This document shows positions 53,501 through 61,991 of a DNA stretch of 64,000 nucleotides, one piece after another. The notes beneath the pieces were generated by a model. It saw nothing but the letters and a program-made list of their open reading frames with translations, did not search any database and was not told where the DNA came from. The stretch is from Streptomyces sp. NRRL B-3428 (GTDB lineage: Bacteria; Actinomycetota; Actinomycetes; Streptomycetales; Streptomycetaceae). Position 1 is the stretch's first letter. Each line of letters opens with the position of its first letter. Position numbers and translations under genes: made by a program. The stretch is taken from NCBI GenBank assembly GCA_000721375.1, contig JOGW01000013.1:164450-228449 (forward strand). The letters run 5' to 3'.

Positions 53501-54378
53501 CGAGGGACCGCGTCCCGCACCCGCCCCTTGCGGGCCGCCGGCACCACCAGCGGTGTCCCCGTCTCCGGGTCGGCGATGATCTGGCACGGCAGCCCGAAGA
53601 CCTCTTCCACGAGCTCGGCGGTGACGATCTCGGACGGCGCGCCCTCGGCGACCACCTGGCCGTCGCGCATCGCGATCAGATGCGTGGCGTAGCGGGCCGC
53701 GTGGTTGAGGTCGTGCAGCACGGCCACCAGGGTGCGGCCCTGCTCCTCGTGCAGATCCGCGCACAGGTCAAGGACGTCGATCTGGTGCTGGATGTCGAGG
53801 AACGTGGTCGGCTCGTCGAGCAGCAGCAGCGGCGTCTGCTGGGCGAGGGCCATGGCGATCCAGACGCGCTGGCGCTGACCGCCGGAGAGCTCGTCGACAT
53901 AGCGATCGGCCAGTTCGGCGACCCCCGTCGAGGCCATCGACTCCTGGACCACCCGCTCGTCCTCGGCCGACCACTGGCGCAGGAGTCCCTGGTGCGGGTA
54001 GCGGCCGCGGCCGACGAGGTCGGCGACCGTGATGCCGTCGGGCGCGATCGAGGACTGCGGGAGCAGACCGAGCGTGCGCGCGACCTTCTTCGCCGGCATC
54101 GAGTGGATGGTCTGCCCGTCGAGCAGCACCCGGCCCGCGGACGGCTTGAGCATCCGCGACAGCGCGCGCAGCAGCGTGGACTTGCCGCAGGCGTTGGGAC
54201 CGACGATCACCGTGAAGGAGTTGTCGGGGATCTCGACCGACAGCTGCTCGGCGATGACGCGCTGGTCGTAGCCGAGGGTGACGTCGTGCGCGGACAGGCG
54301 GTTCAAGGGAGCACGCTCCTGGTTCTGAGAGTTCTGCGCTGTGGTCTTCTTCGCCATCGGCTTGCGTACGGCGCTCAA
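53497..54378 (-). CDS. Iron-siderophore ABC transporter ATP-binding protein
   Basis: A 293-residue FecE/FhuC-type ATPase. Walker A VIVGPNACGKSTLLRALSRM, signature YVDELSGGQRQRVWIAMALA, Walker B LLLLDEPTTFLDIQHQIDVL and H-loop LVAVLHDLNHAARYA are all intact. TTG 54378 overlaps the permease stop (TTGA) and has GGAAGG upstream; ATG 54357 is the alternative. It is the last gene of a three-gene permease-ATPase unit behind an iron box. Confidence 0.92.
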   Translation of the reverse strand: MSAVRKPMAKKTTAQNSQNQERAPLNRLSAHDVTLGYDQRVIAEQLSVEIPDNSFTVIVGPNACGKSTLLRALSRMLKPSAGRVLLDGQTIHSMPAKKVARTLGLLPQSSIAPDGITVADLVGRGRYPHQGLLRQWSAEDERVVQESMASTGVAELADRYVDELSGGQRQRVWIAMALAQQTPLLLLDEPTTFLDIQHQIDVLDLCADLHEEQGRTLVAVLHDLNHAARYATHLIAMRDGQVVAEGAPSEIVTAELVEEVFGLPCQIIADPETGTPLVVPAARKGRVRDAVPR

Positions 54379-55433
54379 ATCCGCCCCGCCTTCCGCTCCG
54401 TCGCGAGGAGCCACAGCAGATACCCGCCACCGAGCACCCCGGTCACCACACCCACCGGCAACTGCTCGGCGCCGAAGATCCGTTGTGCCCCCAGATCGGC
54501 GGCGATCAGGAGCGTGGCGCCCATGACCATGGAGGCCAGGAGGTTGGGCCCGGGCGAGCGGGTCAGCCGCCGCGCGAGCTGCGGCGCGGTGAGCGAGACG
54601 AAGGCGACCGGACCGGCCGCGGCGGTGGCCGCGGCGGTCAGGAGAACGGCCGCGGTCATCAGGACGAGCCGGGTGCGCTCCACCCGTACCCCCAGGGCGT
54701 ACGCCACGTCGTCGCCCATTTCGAGCATCCGCAGCGGCCGTGCGTAGCAGAAGACGACCGGCATCAGGATCAGGCAGAACCAGAACAGCGGGCCGACCTG
54801 CTCCCAGCCGCGCCCGTTGAGCGAGCCGGTGATCCAGACGACCGCGCGGGCCGCGTCCACGATCTGCGCCTTGGTCAGCAGATAGCCGTTGACCGCGGTG
54901 AGTACGGCCGCGGCGCCGATACCGACGAGGACAAGACGGTAGCCGTGGATACCGCGCTTCCAGGCGAGCAGATAGATCAGTACGCCGGTGATCAGACCGC
55001 CGGCGAGCGAACCGAGAGCGACCTGCTCCGCGCTGCCCCTGAACAGCACGATCACGACCAGCGCACCGACCGTGGAGCCCTGCCCGAAGCCGATGATGTC
55101 GGGGCTGCCGAGCGGGTTGCGCGTCACCGACTGGAACAGCGCACCGGCCAGGCCGAGTGCGGCGCCCACGAGCAGACCGACGACCACGCGCGGCAGTCGC
55201 AGGTCGTTGATGATGAACTCGTGCGCGGGCGTGCCGTTGCCGAGGAGCGTGCTGATCACGTCGGGCACCGGGATCTGGAAGTCGCCGGTGCCGATGAGCA
55301 CCACACTCGCCGCGAACGCGACGACGAGCAGCACCACCACGGCGACCAGTGGACGCAGCTCGAACCGGAAGGAGAGCCCACCGGGCGTCCGCAGGGAGCG
55401 CACCGGAGTCTTCACGGAATCTGGGGCCTTCAC
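54375..55433 (-). CDS. FecCD-family iron-siderophore permease (second)
   Basis: A 352-residue permease with about ten helices. LRLPRVVVGLLVGAALGLAG, ALFQSVTRNPLGSPDIIGFG and FVSLTAPQLARRLTRSPGPN are the family motifs, the last one being the coupling-helix region. Its GTG start overlaps the previous permease stop (GTGA). Confidence 0.93.
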   Translation of the reverse strand: MKAPDSVKTPVRSLRTPGGLSFRFELRPLVAVVVLLVVAFAASVVLIGTGDFQIPVPDVISTLLGNGTPAHEFIINDLRLPRVVVGLLVGAALGLAGALFQSVTRNPLGSPDIIGFGQGSTVGALVVIVLFRGSAEQVALGSLAGGLITGVLIYLLAWKRGIHGYRLVLVGIGAAAVLTAVNGYLLTKAQIVDAARAVVWITGSLNGRGWEQVGPLFWFCLILMPVVFCYARPLRMLEMGDDVAYALGVRVERTRLVLMTAAVLLTAAATAAAGPVAFVSLTAPQLARRLTRSPGPNLLASMVMGATLLIAADLGAQRIFGAEQLPVGVVTGVLGGGYLLWLLATERKAGRI

Positions 55434-56485
55434 AGCTGCGCCATCCTCCGGCGTCGTACGAGAAAGATGAACAGCGGACCGCCGATGAGCGCCGTCACGA
55501 TGCCGACCTGGAGTTCGGCCGGACGCGTGACCACGCGGCCGACCACGTCCGAACCGAGCAGCAGCACGGGCGACAGGATCGTGGCGTACGGCAGGATCCA
55601 GCGCTGGTCGGGGCCGGTGAAACTGCGCACGATGTGCGGCACCATCAGGCCGACGAAGATGATGGGCCCGCAGGCCGCGGTCGCCGCTCCGCACAGCAGC
55701 GTCACGGCGACCATCGCCACCACACGGGTGCGGTTGACGTGGGCGCCGAGTGCCTTGGCGGTGTCGTCGCCCATGCCCATGGCGTTGAGCGGGCGGGCGA
55801 CGACCAGCGCGAGAACGATGCCGACCGCGATGAACGGAAGCACCTGCCCGACCGTCGACATCGAGGCGGAGGCCAGCGAACCGACCGTCCAGAAGCGCAT
55901 CTTGTCCAGCGCCGCGGTGTCCATGATCTGCACGGCGTTGATGTAGCCGTAGAGCGCGGCGGTCGCGGCCGTACCGGCGAGCGCGAGCCGTACGGGGGTG
56001 GCGGCACGGACGCCGCCGAGTGCGTACACGAGGACCATGACGGCGGCCGCCCCGCCGAAGGCGAACCAAACGTAGCCGGTCAGCGAGGTGACCCCGAAGA
56101 AGCTGATCGCCGAGACGACGGCGGCGGAGGCTCCGGCGTTGATGCCGAGCAGTCCGGGGTCGGCGAGGGGGTTGCGCGTGAGCGCCTGCATCACCGCGCC
56201 GGCGAGACCGAGGCCCGCGCCCGCGAGCAGGCCGAGCAGGGTGCGCGGAAGGCGCAGGTCCCGGATGACCACGTCGTTGTCGGTGCCGGTGTTGCCGAAC
56301 AGTCCGTGCCAGACATCGCCGACGGGTATCTGCTTCGCGCCGATCGCGATGCTCGCCACGACGACGAGCAACAGCACGCCGACGGACACGAGCAGACCGG
56401 CGGCGCGTATCGCCTGACGCCGGGCCGGCACCGTATCGGCTGGTGGCGGCTGTGTCTGGGGCTGAGGGGGACTGTCGACCAACAC
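55430..56485 (-). CDS. FecCD-family iron-siderophore permease (first)
   Basis: A 351-residue partner permease. It shows LRLPRTLLGLLAGAGLGLAG, AVMQALTRNPLADPGLLGIN and FVGLMVPHIVRSFTGPDQRW. The GTG start lies 5 nt from the iron box, so the box probably covers its promoter and the transcript must have a very short leader. It is the first gene of the minus-strand unit. Confidence 0.93.
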   Translation of the reverse strand: MLVDSPPQPQTQPPPADTVPARRQAIRAAGLLVSVGVLLLVVVASIAIGAKQIPVGDVWHGLFGNTGTDNDVVIRDLRLPRTLLGLLAGAGLGLAGAVMQALTRNPLADPGLLGINAGASAAVVSAISFFGVTSLTGYVWFAFGGAAAVMVLVYALGGVRAATPVRLALAGTAATAALYGYINAVQIMDTAALDKMRFWTVGSLASASMSTVGQVLPFIAVGIVLALVVARPLNAMGMGDDTAKALGAHVNRTRVVAMVAVTLLCGAATAACGPIIFVGLMVPHIVRSFTGPDQRWILPYATILSPVLLLGSDVVGRVVTRPAELQVGIVTALIGGPLFIFLVRRRRMAQL

Positions 56486-56489
56486 CCGG

Positions 56490-56508
56490 TTAGGTTAGCC
56501 TACCCTCG
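56490..56508. promoter_or_regulatory. DmdR/IdeR-type iron box between divergent uptake genes
   Basis: TTAGGTTAGCCTACCCTCG matches 16 of 19 positions of the actinobacterial iron box TTAGGTTAGSCTAACCTAA. It lies between the divergent permease (start 56485) and binding-protein (start 56538) genes, so both are predicted to be repressed by the Fe-loaded regulator. Confidence 0.85.
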
Positions 56509-56537
56509 CACTTTCCCTCGACGAGAGAGCACGACGA

Positions 56538-57590
56538 ATGTTGCCGCCCCGTGCCCCTGTTTCCCCGGCAGGACAGCGCTCCCGGATATCCCGCCGCGGA
56601 CTGCTCGCCACCGGCGGCGCCCTCGGCCTGGGCGCGCTGCTCGCCGCGTGCGGCGATTCGCAGGACCCCAAGTCGTCGGCGAAGAAGACCGGTTGGTCCT
56701 TCGAGGACGACCGCGGAAAGACCGTGAAGACGGACGGCACCCCCAAGAACGTGGTCGCCTACATCGGCGCCGCCTCCGCCCTGTACGACTTCGGCGTCGA
56801 GTGCGTGGGTGTGTTCGGCCCCACGAAACTGGAGAACGGCAAGCCCGATGTGCAGGCGGGCCGGGTCGACGTCGACAAGGTCGAGATCATCGGCAATGCG
56901 TGGGGCCAGTTCAACATCGAGAAGTACGCGGCCCTCGGACCCGACCTCCTCGTCTCGACGATGAACGTCTCACCGACGCTCTGGTACGTCCCCGAGGACT
57001 CGGCCGAGAAGATCGAGGCCGTCGCCCCCTCCGTCGGCATCCTCACCGGCAAGACCTCGCTGCTCGGCGTGATCGACCGCTTCGGCGAGCTGGCCGCCTC
57101 GCTCGGCGCGGACCTCGAGGCCAAGAAGGTGACCGAGGCGAAGGCCCGTTTCGAGGCTGCCGCCGAGTCCCTGCGCCAGGCCGCCAAGACGGCGAAGTCC
57201 AAGCGCCTCAAGGTCATGGCGGTCGCGGCGACCAAGGACCTGCTCTACGTCGGCACCCCCGACGACTTCACCGACCTCGGCTACTACCGCGAGCTCGGCG
57301 TCGATCTCGTGACGCCGGACGGAGTCGGCGAGGCCGGCTTCTTCGCGGAGCTGAGCTGGGAGAACGCCGACACGTACGACGCCGACGTACTCCTCGTCGA
57401 CAAGCGCACCGGAAACCTCCAGCCCGAGGAACTGGCGCAGACCAAGCCCACCTGGGCGGAGCTTCCGGCGGCCAAGGCCGGCCAGACCGTGGCCTGGTTC
57501 AACGAGCCGCAGTTCAGCCACGCCGGTGTCGCACCGCTCCTCGAATCCCTCACCACCGCCCTCCAGAACGCAAAGAAGGTCGCACGATGA
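56538..57590 (+). CDS. Iron-siderophore-binding lipoprotein 1
   Basis: A 350-residue FecB/FhuD-type solute-binding lipoprotein. A Tat signal SRISRRGLLATGGALGLGAL ends in lipobox LLAAC; WSFEDDRGKTVKTDG starts the mature domain and WGQFNIEKYAALGPDLLVST is the first-lobe motif. It overlaps the next gene, a paralogous binding protein, by ATGA. It feeds the divergent permease-ATPase. Confidence 0.92.
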   Translation: MLPPRAPVSPAGQRSRISRRGLLATGGALGLGALLAACGDSQDPKSSAKKTGWSFEDDRGKTVKTDGTPKNVVAYIGAASALYDFGVECVGVFGPTKLENGKPDVQAGRVDVDKVEIIGNAWGQFNIEKYAALGPDLLVSTMNVSPTLWYVPEDSAEKIEAVAPSVGILTGKTSLLGVIDRFGELAASLGADLEAKKVTEAKARFEAAAESLRQAAKTAKSKRLKVMAVAATKDLLYVGTPDDFTDLGYYRELGVDLVTPDGVGEAGFFAELSWENADTYDADVLLVDKRTGNLQPEELAQTKPTWAELPAAKAGQTVAWFNEPQFSHAGVAPLLESLTTALQNAKKVAR

Positions 57591-58612
57591 CGGTCAACAA
57601 GGGCGGACTCTCCCGCCGCGGTCTGCTCTCCGCCGGCGCGGCCTTCGGCCTCGGCGCCCTGCTCACCGCCTGCGGCGACGACAAGAAGCCCGCCGCGAGC
57701 ACGGACAAGGGCAAGGACAAGCCCTGGTCCTTCAAGGACGACCGCGGCAAGACCGCGAAGGTCGCCCGTACCCCGAACAAGATCGTCGCCTTTGTCTCCA
57801 CGGCCGCCGCGCTGCACGACTACGGCATCGACTGCGTCGGCATCTTCGGCCCCAGTAAGCCGATCGACGGCAAGCCCAATCCGCAGGCGGGCAACCTCGA
57901 CGTATCGAAGCTGACCAGCCTCGGCGAGGACTGGGGCCAGTTCAACGTCGAGAAGTACGCCGCGCTCGAGCCCGATGTGCTGATCAGCAACATGTTCCCG
58001 GCGCCGCTGCTCTGGTTCGTCCCCGAGGAGAGCACCAAGAAGATCGAGACCCTCGCCCCGACCGTCGGCATCGACGGCGCCCGCCGCACGCTGCTCGACC
58101 CGCTCAAGCGCTACACGGAGCTCGCGGAGTCGCTCGGCGCCGACCTGGAGGCCAAGGCCGTCAAGGACGCCAAGGCCCGCTTCGACAAGGCCGAGGCGCG
58201 GGTGCGCGAGGCGGCGAAGCAGAACAAGGGTCTGAAGGTCATGGCGGTCACCGCCGACAAGGACCAGTTCTACGTGGCCGTCCCCGACTCCTACTGCGAC
58301 CTCAACTACTTCAAGGACCTCGGCGTCGAGCTCGTCGAGGGCAAGAAGGTCGACGAGTGGGGCTTCTGGGAGTTCTTCAGCTGGGAGAACACCGAGAAGT
58401 ACCACGCCGACCTGATCCTGCTCGACAACCGCAGCCAGACCCTCCCGGCCGCCGAGCTCGCCAAGAAGCCGACCTGGACCCGGCTGCCCGCCGTCGAGGC
58501 CGACCAGCTGATCCCGTGGTCGATGGAGGAGCGCTACAGCTACGCCGGTTACGCACCGGTCCTCGAGGCGCTCGCCGAAGCCATCGAGAACGCGAAGAAG
58601 CTCAAGGCCTGA
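57587..58612 (+). CDS. Iron-siderophore-binding lipoprotein 2 (paralogue)
   Basis: A 341-residue tandem paralogue. Tat signal LSRRGLLSAGAAFGLGALLT, lipobox LLTAC, then WSFKDDRGKTAKVARTPNKI and WGQFNVEKYAALEPDVLISN. Binding-site residues such as LWFVPEEST differ from LWYVPEDSA of the first copy. Two binding proteins for one permease usually widen the range of siderophores accepted. Confidence 0.92.
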   Translation: MTVNKGGLSRRGLLSAGAAFGLGALLTACGDDKKPAASTDKGKDKPWSFKDDRGKTAKVARTPNKIVAFVSTAAALHDYGIDCVGIFGPSKPIDGKPNPQAGNLDVSKLTSLGEDWGQFNVEKYAALEPDVLISNMFPAPLLWFVPEESTKKIETLAPTVGIDGARRTLLDPLKRYTELAESLGADLEAKAVKDAKARFDKAEARVREAAKQNKGLKVMAVTADKDQFYVAVPDSYCDLNYFKDLGVELVEGKKVDEWGFWEFFSWENTEKYHADLILLDNRSQTLPAAELAKKPTWTRLPAVEADQLIPWSMEERYSYAGYAPVLEALAEAIENAKKLKA

Positions 58613-58674
58613 CCAGCGCGCACCCGCCAGGGCTCACCGGCCCGCACACCGAGACAGCAAGGAGGAGCCCGCCC

Positions 58675-59475
58675 GTGTCCGAGGCCCCGTACCAGTTCTT
58701 CGACACCCATGTCGTACGCAAGGAACGCCTCACCCCGTCGATGATCCGTGTCGCCTTCGGCGGTCCGGAGGTCGCCCGGATGGCATCGGCCGGGCGCGAC
58801 CAGCGCATCAAGCTGTTCCTGCCGCACCCCGGACAGGACGCCCCCGTCGTGCCCACGGAACAGGGCGAGAACTGGTACAACGCCTGGCGCGAACTCGACC
58901 CGGCGGTCCGCGGCATCATGCGTACGTACACGACCCGCGCCCTGACCCCGGACGAGCTCCTCGTCGACTTCGCCCTGCACGGCACCGAGGCCCCGGCCTC
59001 GCGCTGGGCCCACCACGCCGCGCCGGGCTACCGTGTCTCGGTCCTGGCTCCCGTGGACGAGGAGAACGGCGCGTACGACTTCCGCCCGCCCGAGGACAGC
59101 GACTGGCTGCTCCTGACGGGCGACGAGTCGGCCCTGCCCGCCATCGCCGGCATCCTCGAATCGCTGCCGGCCGGTCTGCCCGTACGGGTGTGGCTGGAGG
59201 TCCGCGATCCGGCGGACCGCCAGGAGCTGGCCACGGCGGCTGACGCGAAGGTCGAATGGGTCGCCTCCGGCGGCACCGTCGACGCCGTGCGCGCCACCGC
59301 TCTGCCCGAGGGCACCCCGTACTCCTGGATCGCGGGCGAGTCCTCGACGGTACGGGCACTGCGGCGCCATCTGGTCGCCGAGCGCGGCTTCGACCGTACG
59401 CGCGTGAAGTTCAGCGGCTACTGGCGGCGCGGGGCCACCGAGGACGACCTGATGGCGTCGGGCGAGGACGCCTGA
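58675..59475 (+). CDS. Siderophore-interacting protein, FAD-dependent ferric-siderophore reductase
   Basis: A 266-residue cytoplasmic ViuB/SIP-type protein. VVRKERLTPSMIRVAFGGPE, RTYTTRALTPDELLVDFALH with the R-x-Y-T/S FAD motif, and DWLLLTGDESALPAIAGILE are seen; the C-terminal YSWIAGESSTVRALRRHLVA, KFSGYWRRGATED is diagnostic. It would release iron from imported siderophores. GTG 58675 is preceded by AAGGAGGAG. Last gene of the plus-strand unit. Confidence 0.93.
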   Translation: MSEAPYQFFDTHVVRKERLTPSMIRVAFGGPEVARMASAGRDQRIKLFLPHPGQDAPVVPTEQGENWYNAWRELDPAVRGIMRTYTTRALTPDELLVDFALHGTEAPASRWAHHAAPGYRVSVLAPVDEENGAYDFRPPEDSDWLLLTGDESALPAIAGILESLPAGLPVRVWLEVRDPADRQELATAADAKVEWVASGGTVDAVRATALPEGTPYSWIAGESSTVRALRRHLVAERGFDRTRVKFSGYWRRGATEDDLMASGEDA

Positions 59476-59486
59476 CGCGCAGACGA

Positions 59487-59522
59487 CGAAGGGGTGCACC
59501 GGACAACCGGTGCACCCCTTCG
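59487..59522. terminator. Bidirectional terminator
   Basis: A perfect 16-bp stem CGAAGGGGTGCACCGG / CCGGTGCACCCCTTCG closes an ACAA loop between the convergent siderophore-reductase and HAD genes. Confidence 0.9.
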
Positions 59523-59527
59523 GTCTC

Positions 59528-60556
59528 TCACAGCCCGAGCCGAGCCAGCACCTTCCCCGAGTCGAGCTCGCACACCCCGGCGCCCGCGTGCGTCCAGGCC
59601 GCGGCGCACAGCGCCCGCAGACCGTCCAACGACTCGCCCGCACCGTCGAGTTCGAGGATCTCCCCGGCCCGCGCGGTCCACCCGCCGCACCGGAAGCCGT
59701 CACCCTCGGCCACGACCTCCGGCTGCCCGGTCAGCATCCCGCGCAGATCCGCGTCGACGTACGTGGGCCGGTGCTCGGGCCGCGCCGCGAGCAGCTGCGC
59801 GCCGTCGGTCACACCGGTCAGCACGAGCAGCGAGTCGACCTGCCCGTTGTAGGCACCCTCGATGTCGGTGTCGAGCCGGTCCCCCACCACCAGCGGGTGC
59901 TCGGCGCCGGTGCGCAGAATCGTCTCGCGGTGCATCGGGGGCAACGGCTTGCCCGCCACCTGCGGCTCGGCGCCCGTGGCGATCCGTACGACCTCCACCG
60001 CCGCACCATTGCCGGGCGCGATGCCCCGACCGCTCGGAATCGTCAGGTCCGTGTTGGACGCGTACCAGGGCACCCCGCGCGCGATCGCGTAGCAGGCCTC
60101 CGCGAACCGCCCCCACTGCAGCTCGGGCCCACCGAACCCCTGCACCACCGCAGCCGGGTCGTCATCAGCCGACTCCACCGGTACGAGATCACGCTCGCGC
60201 AGCGCGATCCGCAGCCCCTCACCACCGATGACCAGGACCTTCGAACCGGCCGGATGCTGTTCGGAGATCAGCCGCGCCACCGCCTGCGCCGAGTTGATCA
60301 CTTCCGACGCCTCGGTCGGCACCCCGAGCTCGGTGATGTGCTCGGCCACGACCTGTGGCGGACGCAGCGCATTGTTGGTGACATACGCCAGCCGCATCCC
60401 GCCCTCGCGCGCGGTGAGCAGGGATTCGACGGCATACGTGATGGCCGCACCGCCCGCGTACACCACCCCGTCGAGGTCGAGCAGCGCCGTGTCGTACGCC
60501 TCGCTCAGCGCCCGCTCGCTGCCGGCCGGGCTCGTCCTGACGGTCTGGTGCTCCAT
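59528..60556 (-). CDS. HAD-IIA (NagD-like) phosphatase
   Basis: A 342-residue HAD hydrolase. Motif I LLDLDGVVYAGGAAITYAVE, motif II LAYVTNNALRPPQVVAEHI and motif III/IV VVGDRLDTDIEGAYNGQVDS are present; the large C2-type cap fits NagD/phosphoglycolate-type phosphatases. In mycobacteria the homologue (Rv1692) is a glycerol-3-phosphate phosphatase; the same role is possible. ATG 60556 follows GAGGAG. Confidence 0.93.
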   Translation of the reverse strand: MEHQTVRTSPAGSERALSEAYDTALLDLDGVVYAGGAAITYAVESLLTAREGGMRLAYVTNNALRPPQVVAEHITELGVPTEASEVINSAQAVARLISEQHPAGSKVLVIGGEGLRIALRERDLVPVESADDDPAAVVQGFGGPELQWGRFAEACYAIARGVPWYASNTDLTIPSGRGIAPGNGAAVEVVRIATGAEPQVAGKPLPPMHRETILRTGAEHPLVVGDRLDTDIEGAYNGQVDSLLVLTGVTDGAQLLAARPEHRPTYVDADLRGMLTGQPEVVAEGDGFRCGGWTARAGEILELDGAGESLDGLRALCAAAWTHAGAGVCELDSGKVLARLGL

Positions 60557-60630
60557 GGTGGTGATCGCTCCTCTATCGGTGCTTGTGCCCCGATCATCTC
60601 GCACTGCGCTGACACAACTACGATGCCTCA

Positions 60631-61917
60631 ATGAACACCACAGGTCAGAGGGGCAGCGGTGGGCCGGGGGGCTTGCACCTGGCACCCTTCCAAGGTCTGC
60701 GCTACGCCCCGGAGCGGGTCGGCAGCCTGGCCGCGGTCACCTCACCGCCGTACGACGTGGTCGTACGGCCCGATGGCCTTGACCACCTGGAATCGGCGGA
60801 CCCGTACAACATCGTCCGCCTGATCCTGCCCCAGGCCGCCACGGCCGGCGCCCGCCACCAGCAGGCAGCCGACACCCTGCGGCACTGGCTGGCCGAGGGC
60901 GTACTGACCGCCGACCCCGAGCCTGCCCTGTACGTCTACGAGCAGCGCAACGGGGACGTACTCCAGCGCGGTCTGATCGGCGCGCTGCGGCTCTCCGATA
61001 CGACCGAGGGCGTCGTGCTGCCGCACGAGGACGTGATGCCGCATATCGTCGAAGACCGCGCGGCCCTCATGCGCGCCGCGGCCGCCAACTTCGAGCCGCT
61101 GCTGCTCAGTTACCGCAGCGAGGGCAACCTCGTCGGCGCGACCGCGGTGATCGAGCGGACCACCCAGCGCACCCCTCTGCTCGCCACTACCACCGAGGAC
61201 GGCTTCAGCCACCGCCTCTGGTCGGTCACGGACCCCGCCGAACTGGCCGAGGTCCAGGGCGACTTGAGCACCCGCCAGGCCCTGATCGCCGACGGCCACC
61301 ACCGCTGGGCCACGTATCTGCGGCTGCGCGCCGAACACCCGCGGGGCACGCCCTGGGACCACGGACTGGTGCTCCTGGTGGACACGACCCGCTACCCCCT
61401 TCGCGTACGCGCCATCCACCGCCTCCTCCACCAGCTACCGCTCGCCGACGCCCTGGCCGCGGTACGGGACTCCTTCCGCGTACGGACGATCGCCGGCCCG
61501 CTGTCCCGGGCCATGGAGCATCTGGCCGGGGCGGCCGCCGAGTCCAACGCGTTCCTGCTGACCGGCGACGGCACCTACCACCTGATCGACCGCCCCGACC
61601 CCGCGCTCCTGGCCCGCACGGTCCCCGACGACCGCCCCTGCGCCTGGCAGCGCCTCGACGCGACGGTCCTGCACGCCACCCTCATCGACCATGTCTGGCG
61701 TATCCCCGACGATCCGGCGCACATCGCGTACATCCACGACACGGTGGCCACGGTCGCCAAGGCGGAGCGCGACGGCGGTACGGCGGTGCTCATGCATCCC
61801 GTACACGAGGACGTGGTCCGCGAACTGGCCCGCGAGGGTGTGACGATGCCCCGCAAGTCCACGTCGTTCGGCCCGAAGCCGGCCTCGGGGCTCGTGCTGC
61901 GCAGCCTCGCGGAATGA
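60631..61917 (+). CDS. DUF1015 family protein
   Basis: A 428-residue protein with the family N-terminus LAPFQGLRYAPERVGSLAAV, TSPPYDVVVRPDG and the conserved IADGHHRWATYLRLRAEH around residue 225. The role of DUF1015 is not established; some family members are annotated as HTH or SpoOJ/ParA-like regulators without evidence. It is divergent from the HAD gene across 74 bp. Confidence 0.9.
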   Translation: MNTTGQRGSGGPGGLHLAPFQGLRYAPERVGSLAAVTSPPYDVVVRPDGLDHLESADPYNIVRLILPQAATAGARHQQAADTLRHWLAEGVLTADPEPALYVYEQRNGDVLQRGLIGALRLSDTTEGVVLPHEDVMPHIVEDRAALMRAAAANFEPLLLSYRSEGNLVGATAVIERTTQRTPLLATTTEDGFSHRLWSVTDPAELAEVQGDLSTRQALIADGHHRWATYLRLRAEHPRGTPWDHGLVLLVDTTRYPLRVRAIHRLLHQLPLADALAAVRDSFRVRTIAGPLSRAMEHLAGAAAESNAFLLTGDGTYHLIDRPDPALLARTVPDDRPCAWQRLDATVLHATLIDHVWRIPDDPAHIAYIHDTVATVAKAERDGGTAVLMHPVHEDVVRELAREGVTMPRKSTSFGPKPASGLVLRSLAE

Positions 61918-61939
61918 GTGCGCGGACCCCGGATACGAC

Positions 61940-61975
61940 GAAGGGGCGGTGACCGTTTCCGGTCACCGCCCCTTC
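61940..61975. terminator. Bidirectional terminator
   Basis: A perfect 16-bp stem GAAGGGGCGGTGACCG / CGGTCACCGCCCCTTC with a TTTC loop lies between the convergent DUF1015 and TPR genes. Confidence 0.9.
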
Positions 61976-61991
61976 ACTTGTCCCTGACGCC

